A stretch of 64,000 nucleotides of DNA from Metridium senile. Lineage: Eukaryota; Cnidaria; Anthozoa; Actiniaria; Metridiidae. Shown here piece by piece: positions 51,928-64,000 of this stretch. Numbering within the stretch: position 1 is the first letter of the stretch; each line of letters begins with the position of its first letter. Under the pieces are notes generated by a model. The model searched no databases, was not told the DNA's origin, and worked only from the letters and a program-made list of their open reading frames with translations. The position numbers and the translations under genes are program-made. Location of the stretch: NCBI GenBank assembly GCA_949775045.1, contig OX459097.1, positions 15,474,710 to 15,538,709 of the forward strand, read 5' to 3'.

Positions 51928-53295
51928 GATATGCATCCGCGGAAATTTTTTGAACATCACCATGAACGTGTTCGGACCGATAATTTAACTAATATTTTTT
52001 CGATTTTTAAAAAAATATTGCGTGATTTTGTGGGTTTTCCATGAAATATTTCACTCCTAAACTTTGGTGCTTCTCCATCTATTTATTTTTGCTTTATTCA
52101 AGTTGAGGTTCAAAAAGGGAGAATTTTCGGTCAAAATATGAAAAAAAATGTTTTATTCCGTTTTTTCGTCATAAAAAAGGGTGATCCGTAAAGAACCTTC
52201 TATGCTGGTACACCATAAGAACTCCACCGCGTTCTAGTTTTTCGTTAAATTTACGAAGATTGCAAGTCTAGTACAAGTCTAGCATTTACTCAGAATCTTG
52301 AGTTTTGAAATCACATCAACTTTGAGAACGTACTGAAAACCTGCCTAAAACAATAGTCAAAATTATGAAACTTCGTATGCATTGTTAATCAACGTTATCT
52401 AGGATATTCGTAAAAACAATTTTTTGAAAATCATTTTTTTAACAAAAATATCATGTATAGCAAACTTTTTCAACATGTTCGAAATTAGTTCTTTTGCTAT
52501 TTTTTTGACGAAATTAAAAAATATATACTAGCAAAATACTAGAGCGGGAAGACATTAAGGTCCGTTTGCATTATTTTTCATTTTTAACGTTCGCCATTGC
52601 AATCTGAATTTTTTACAGCACATTCTTTGCGAAGGTTTTGAAATGGGCTGAAACAGCTGGAATTTTGTTTAAACTCTCATATTTTTGAAAATGCTTATTC
52701 ACCTTCGTACATATAGACTAGGGCTACTCAAATATTAAATATTATAGTATAAAAAAATAAATATGGCAAACATTCCGAACATGTTCAAAACATTTCCATG
52801 TAAGTAAATTAAAATGTTGTCAAAATATAGATAAATAATTGCTTGGAAATGTAATGTATGTAAATTGAGAAACGAGATTGCCATAAGATGATATTTTGCC
52901 GGCAAGGAACAATAAACAAGGGATAGTCGCGGTGCATTATGGGTTTGTATATACGTAGGAGTACGTTAGGAATTTGAATCAGTCTGCGGTCAGTCACCGC
53001 CATCGTACGATTAAACTTTTACAGCGGAAATATTAATTTATGTCCTTGCTTTATGTCAGACTCGTTTGTTTATAGCCTGTTCATAGGAATTTTTTTACCC
53101 AAAAGGTTGCATAGAAGCATGGTAGGGGTACACGTTTCCCATTTTTTTTGTTGGTTGGGGTTTTTCCGACATGCTGCTAGATATATCTACTGTGTATGGT
53201 ATCAACTTTAATGTAATGATATCTATACAATTAATAAGTATGGGGTGTCTAAAAGTCTAACCTATATCCACTGTACGACACTTTTGCTGTGTATA

Positions 53296-53608
53296 GAGTG
53301 AGGTCATTTAACCCTTGAATTAGATAGAGTGGTTTTCATTAACCCGTGGAACAAAGTGTAATAAGGAAAGAGTAACAAAGTATGTTAATGTGTGATAGTG
53401 CTAGCTATTGAACAAATGATTATAAAACACAAAGTTAATGTTAAAGTGTAATAAAGCATATTACGCTAGAGTGTGTTTCACGGATTAATTAAAATCACTT
53501 TATTAGACTAATACACCTTAGCAGTTTTTAATTCCATTGTTTTCTTTTGTGTCTATTTGACTATTACACTTTAGCAAGCAATTTTTCACGGGTTAAATGC
53601 CTTCACTC
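53296..53608. mobile_element. MITE with TA duplication inside unit C, 313 bp
   Basis: TA flanks GAGTGAGGTCATTTAACCC and GGGTTAAATGCCTTCACTC. A TA duplication suggests Tc1/mariner-type mobilisation. Absent from units A, B and D at the equivalent place. Confidence 0.8.
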
Positions 53609-54634
53609 TATTATGATATCATTAATAAACTGTGTGTTGCGTCTCACTGGCCAACATAGGAAGGTAAAATTAATTTGTATGGGCTTTACACAGGTGTTCA
53701 TGACATCTGATTTCTCAAATTGTTTTGGCTTGAAAGCTTTTGAATTACTAATGAATTTCAAAAGATTTAACAAAACTTTTGCTCGCACACATTTTTTCAC
53801 CCCAGACCACATGGACAGGCGATTTTTCCGCTTAATGACTTTATTTTAAATATCACTTGTAAAATAGTCTACGCTAGATCTAGAAGAACCAGTCATTATT
53901 GACATATCTTGAAAAAATAATAAAAAGTATGGTTACTACATATACATAGAAGACTGAAATGCTTTGCACATATATCACATATTTCGTTCATTCATGTTAA
54001 TCCATTCGTATATTTTTTAACTAGTTAATTAAAGTAAGCAGCTTTTGCTTATTTAGTTTAGTATTAATTCATAGACTTACTACAGTGAGCAAAACTAATA
54101 GACAAAAAACGATTTTGCCAAATATTTTGTTAAATAAATGTCCTGCAAGAAACAATGCAAGCCCCACAACCCTCCCCTCCCCTCCCCCTTCTGTTCAAAG
54201 TTCGAGGAATGATAGAACGTTTCCAGGGCAACGGGAGCCTTTTACACGTGGTCGTTCGTCGATGTACTTGCAGTCGCTGCAGCTCTTCCGACTTTTCCTA
54301 AGGTAAGTCATTATTTCTGTCTTTAAATGCTATTCTATTGAAAACGAAAGCCAATTTTCTAGCAAGTTTTACAATTGTCATCATTTTTTGTCGTTTCAAT
54401 AAGCAGTAATTTGTCTTTTTTTAAAGAAATTATCAAGTTGACTTCAACGAAACAAATGCGTTTGCTATCATGCTAATCAAAGGTTTTATTAACAAACAAT
54501 CGTTCAACCGTTAGGATTAAAAGTCCTCGCAAAAGATATCATTTTTATGTATTTATAATTGTTTTTGATATTATGAATAGTTTTAATAGACAAGACTTGT
54601 TGTGAAGTGTGGAAGTCGTGTGGAAGTCTTTGAC

Positions 54635-60254
<5,620 letters not shown>

Positions 60255-61830
60255 AAAAGCATAAATTTCTCATTTAAAATGGAAAATGAAACTTAAATGA
60301 AAAATGCAATTTACTACATTACTTTTCTTTTCTTCATGGGTGCTATAGCGCTAAAACTTTATCCATCAAATATAATCGTATTACTACTGTATAGAGATTT
60401 TCTCATTAACCCGTGAAACAAGGTGTATTAGTCAAAGTGTGATACTCGAACAACAACAAAAGAACAAAATGCAATTAAGTGTCTTCCACTGGTTAATGAA
60501 TTCGGTTCTAATAGTCAGTATTACTCACTATCAAAGACAAGTAAAGTTGTAATGAGTTATTCTAACGTTTTGTATTTAATGTTTTTTGTTGAATGATAGT
60601 GACTAAACATATTTTTTAATTTTATGGTTTAGTGTTTTCGCTTTATTTACAGAGATAATCGTTGCATCACAACTATAGCAAACTGCATGTTTCCATTTGA
60701 TTTTATTAGCTAGGGTTTTCCGATCCGACTATCAGTTTGGAGGCAGAGCTTGTACGTAGACTTGTAAAGTCACTGACGGATCGGAAAACCCAAATTCATA
60801 ATCAAATACGAAATGTAATAGTCGCGATTTTTAGGTAAAAAGAATAATTTTAATCATAGCATTGTTTAGTTTTTGTGAGAATAGGAACAACAAAAGTGAG
60901 AATATTTCTACTTTCAACTTTATTTCTATTTAATTATCAATCGACATGTTATCATTTTACTATAAAAGTAAACTGTATACCAGTCTAGACGTAGATTGAA
61001 TATTTACTAATCTCTTGGACGTCAAATGGAGAACTTTAACTTACAGTTTTACACGGTGTGCAGCTTATCATCACCAACAAAGTCTAGTTATTATCAATCT
61101 CAATTATTGTGGTCAGGTTTGAAAAATACCATTTTACACAGCTGTTTTGTGTCTCTATAAGCAGGAATTAATCAAAATGCTTATTAAAGAAAAGAACATT
61201 GCCCAAAATGGTTGCCAATATTCAATTACGAATTATATAAAACAGGCTTATAATCGTTAATTATTTGACAGTATTATAAAAGACATGTTAAAATAACCGT
61301 TTATTGCTAAGTTAGAAATCAGGATTTTATCAAAATATCTTAAGAAAATAACATTTAGCAAAATTGTTGTTAATATAAAAGTAAGAATTCAACAAAAACA
61401 GGCTAATAATATATTATAATTTATTTGCCAGTGTTTAACAAAAGGCAAAAAGTTAGTAAGCAAATATTGCATTGCCTTGTTAATAATTCATTGTTTATAT
61501 AATGTTATTACGTTTGGACTATGAATATAATCATCCGAAAATTTCATCTTGTGTTCGTTTGATATGCGTTAGCTAAAACTTCGCTCATTTGCATCCATAG
61601 TTTGTATAGGATTATCACACTAGTGACAAAATTGATGAGAATAAATGTGAAGTTTAAAATAAAAAAAACTGCCTCGTCTGTGGTGTTTGTATTATTTGTG
61701 AGCCGAGTTGTGTACAAAATATTCAACTTAGAGGTAGTGAGTGTGAGTGAGTGAATATTTTTTTTTTTTTCTTAGTTTTATAAAATATACTAAAAAAATT
61801 AAAAAAAATAAAGAATTATTCTCTTTCTTT
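60255..61830. other. 3' flank of the recombinase gene within unit C
   Basis: AT-rich. Contains a short palindromic pair GGGTTTTCCGATCCG / CGGATCGGAAAACCC (60,712-60,793). No gene seen. The last 300 bp begin to align with the short units. Confidence 0.6.
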
Positions 61831-62113
61831 ATATAAAAAATGTCCCATCAATAGCACAATTATAAAAGATTATTTTTTTAGCAAAGGCACGGATCTCCAC
61901 CTTCAATTTCTTGAAATATTTGATAAAAACTAAATGGCAAAATTTTTGAACCGTTAGAAAAATATGCCATGTTCAAAAAATTTACCACAAAAATGGCAAA
62001 TTTTTTGAACGGTTCAAAAAATATACTATTTTGTGGTAATATTTTCGAACCAGTTCAAAAATTTTGCTATGTGATATGGCAAATTTTTTGAACAATGGTA
62101 CGAATGCATATGG

Positions 62114-62420
62114 CCATCACCATCACCATCACCATCACCATCACCATCACCATCACCATCACCATCACCATCACCATCACCATCACCATCACCATCACCA
62201 TCACCATCACCATCACCATCACCATCACCATCACCATCACCATCACCATCACCATCACCATCACCATCACCATCACCATCACCATCACCATCACCATCAC
62301 CATCACCATCACCATCACCATCACCATCACCATCACCATCACCATCACCATCACCATCACCATCACCATCACCATCACCATCACCATCACCATCACCATC
62401 ACCATCACCATCACCATCAT
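62114..62420. repeat. (CACCAT)n array 5, about 51 copies
   Basis: Pure hexamer array between units C and D. Confidence 0.97.
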
Positions 62421-64000
62421 GATATGCATCCGCGGAAATTTTTTGAACATCACCATGAACGTGTTCGGATCGATAATTTAATTAAAAAATTTTCGTTTTT
62501 TAAAAAAATATTTTGTAATTTTGTGGGTTTTCCATGAAATATTTCACTCCTAAACTTTGGTGCTTCTCCATCTATTCATTTTTGCTTTATTCAAGTTGAG
62601 GTTCAAAAAGGGAGAATTTTCGGTCAAAATATGAAAAAAATTGTTTTATTCCGGTTTTTCGTCAAAAAAAGGGGTGATCCGTAAAGAACCCTCTATGCTG
62701 GTACACCATAAGAACTCCACCGCGTTCTAGTTTTTCGTTAAATTTTCGAATATTGCACGTCTAGTACAAGTCTAGCATTTACTCAGAATCTTTAGTTTTG
62801 AAATCACATCAACTTTGAGAACGTACTGAAAACCTGCCTAAAACAATGGTCAAAATTATGAAACTTCGTATGCATTGTTAATCAACGTTATCTAGGATAT
62901 TCGTAAAAACAATTTTTTGAAAATCATTTTTTTAACAAAAATATCATGTATAGCAAACTTTTTGAACATGTTCGAAATTAGTTCTTTTGCTATTTTTTTG
63001 ACGAAATTAAAAAAAAATTTACTAGCAAAATACTAGAGCGGGAAGACATTAAGGTCCGTTTGCATTATTTTTCATTTTTAACGTTCGCCATCGCAATGTG
63101 AATTTTTTACAGCACATTCTTTGCGAAGGTTTTGAAATGGGCTGAAACAGCTGAAATTTTGTTTAAACACTCGTATTTTTGAAAATGCTTATTCACCTTC
63201 GTACATATAGACTAGGGCTAGACAAATACTGAATATTATAGTATAAAAAAATAAATATGGCAAACATTCCGAACATGTTCAAAAAATTTCCATGTAAGTA
63301 AATTAAAATGTTGTCGAAATATGAATAAATAATTGCTTGAAAATGTAATTAATGTAAATTGAGGAACGAGATTGCCATAAGATGATATTTTGCATTATGG
63401 GTCAGTATATAAGTAGAAGTACGCTATGAATTTGAATCAGTCTACGGTCAGTCACCGCCATCGTATGATTAAACTTTTGCAGCGGAAATACTATATTAGT
63501 TTATTTCCATGCTTTACGTCTCTTTTGGTTATATAGCTTGTTCATGCATAGGAACCGTTTTACCCCAAAGGTTACATTAAAGCGTAGCAAGGGTACACGT
63601 TTCCCAATTTGTTCAAAAATGTTTTTGTGTGTGTGTGTGTGTGTGTGTCCGGCATGCTGCCAGATATATCTACTGAGTATGATATCGTATAATTTTACAT
63701 GTACTATACCTGTAACTATACTATTAGTATGGGATGTCTGAAAGTTTAACCTATATCCACTCGTTGTATGACACTTTTGCTATGTGTTGCTTCTGACTGG
63801 CCAACATGCCCAAGTATCAATGTTGTGGTTCCGTTTTCACACCAGACTGACGACTTTCCGTCATGAAAAGATTTGTCCGTCCTGACGATTTGACCGCCTT
63901 CTATATTGTGAAAACGAGTAAGGCTAGTGACACTTGTATTCCATTTGTCCACGCTAAACCGACCAGAAACTATTTGACATATCTTGAAAAAGCTGATAAA
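62421..64000 (+). mobile_element. Unit D: fourth tandem element, cut by the window end
   Basis: Begins GATATGCATCCGCGG like the others and follows unit A to the window end, including the TATATAAG promoter region. A 24-bp deletion before the TATA (after GATATTTTGC) is unique to it. Whether it carries the recombinase gene cannot be seen, but its sequence past the promoter follows A and B rather than C. Confidence 0.85.

Overview
The window looks like AT-rich genomic DNA from a metazoan, most likely a marine invertebrate and perhaps a cnidarian. The evidence is canonical GT-AG introns, dense trinucleotide microsatellites, a CR1/L2-type LINE, a tRNA-derived SINE and many MITEs. The organism call is inference. 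Two halves can be separated.

Minus strand, 37.9 kb down to 2.3 kb: 40 consecutive exons of one RNF213 (mysterin)-like giant AAA+ ubiquitin-ligase gene. All exons have GT-AG borders and compatible phases. They join into 7,806 nt (2,602 codons) with no frameshift or internal stop. The exons run from the degenerate AAA2 P-loop through the active-looking AAA3 and AAA4 modules (Walker A GETGCGKT and GKPGSSKS) into the C-terminal E3 region. At the place where vertebrate RNF213 carries its RING finger, the exons join in phase with no RING between them. The gene runs off the left edge, and its 5' half is not seen anywhere to the right within the window. Its introns hold fold-back elements with TTAA or TTA duplications, a hAT-like MITE with an 8-bp duplication, a SINE, a 5-kb insertion with 20-bp terminal inverted repeats, minisatellites and a poly-C tract.

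Plus strand, 38.2-64 kb: a nest of mobile DNA built on pure (CACCAT)n arrays. First comes an intact LINE (ORF1 with an SGNH esterase, ORF2 with endonuclease and reverse transcriptase) sitting inside one such array. Then follow at least four head-to-tail units, each bounded by (CACCAT)n: units A and B (about 3.7 kb, near-identical, no gene), unit C (about 10.2 kb) and unit D (cut by the window end). Unit C carries a six-exon gene of about 938 codons with two zinc fingers, a coiled coil and a tyrosine-recombinase domain (R, K, R, H and Y all visible).

The parsimonious reading is an undescribed Crypton-like tyrosine-recombinase element (unit C) with internally deleted derivatives (A, B and perhaps D) stacked in tandem at a hexamer-repeat site. 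This is the most interesting system in the window. The tandem order, the shared ends and the recombinase signature are seen directly. Mobility and target specificity are inferred.
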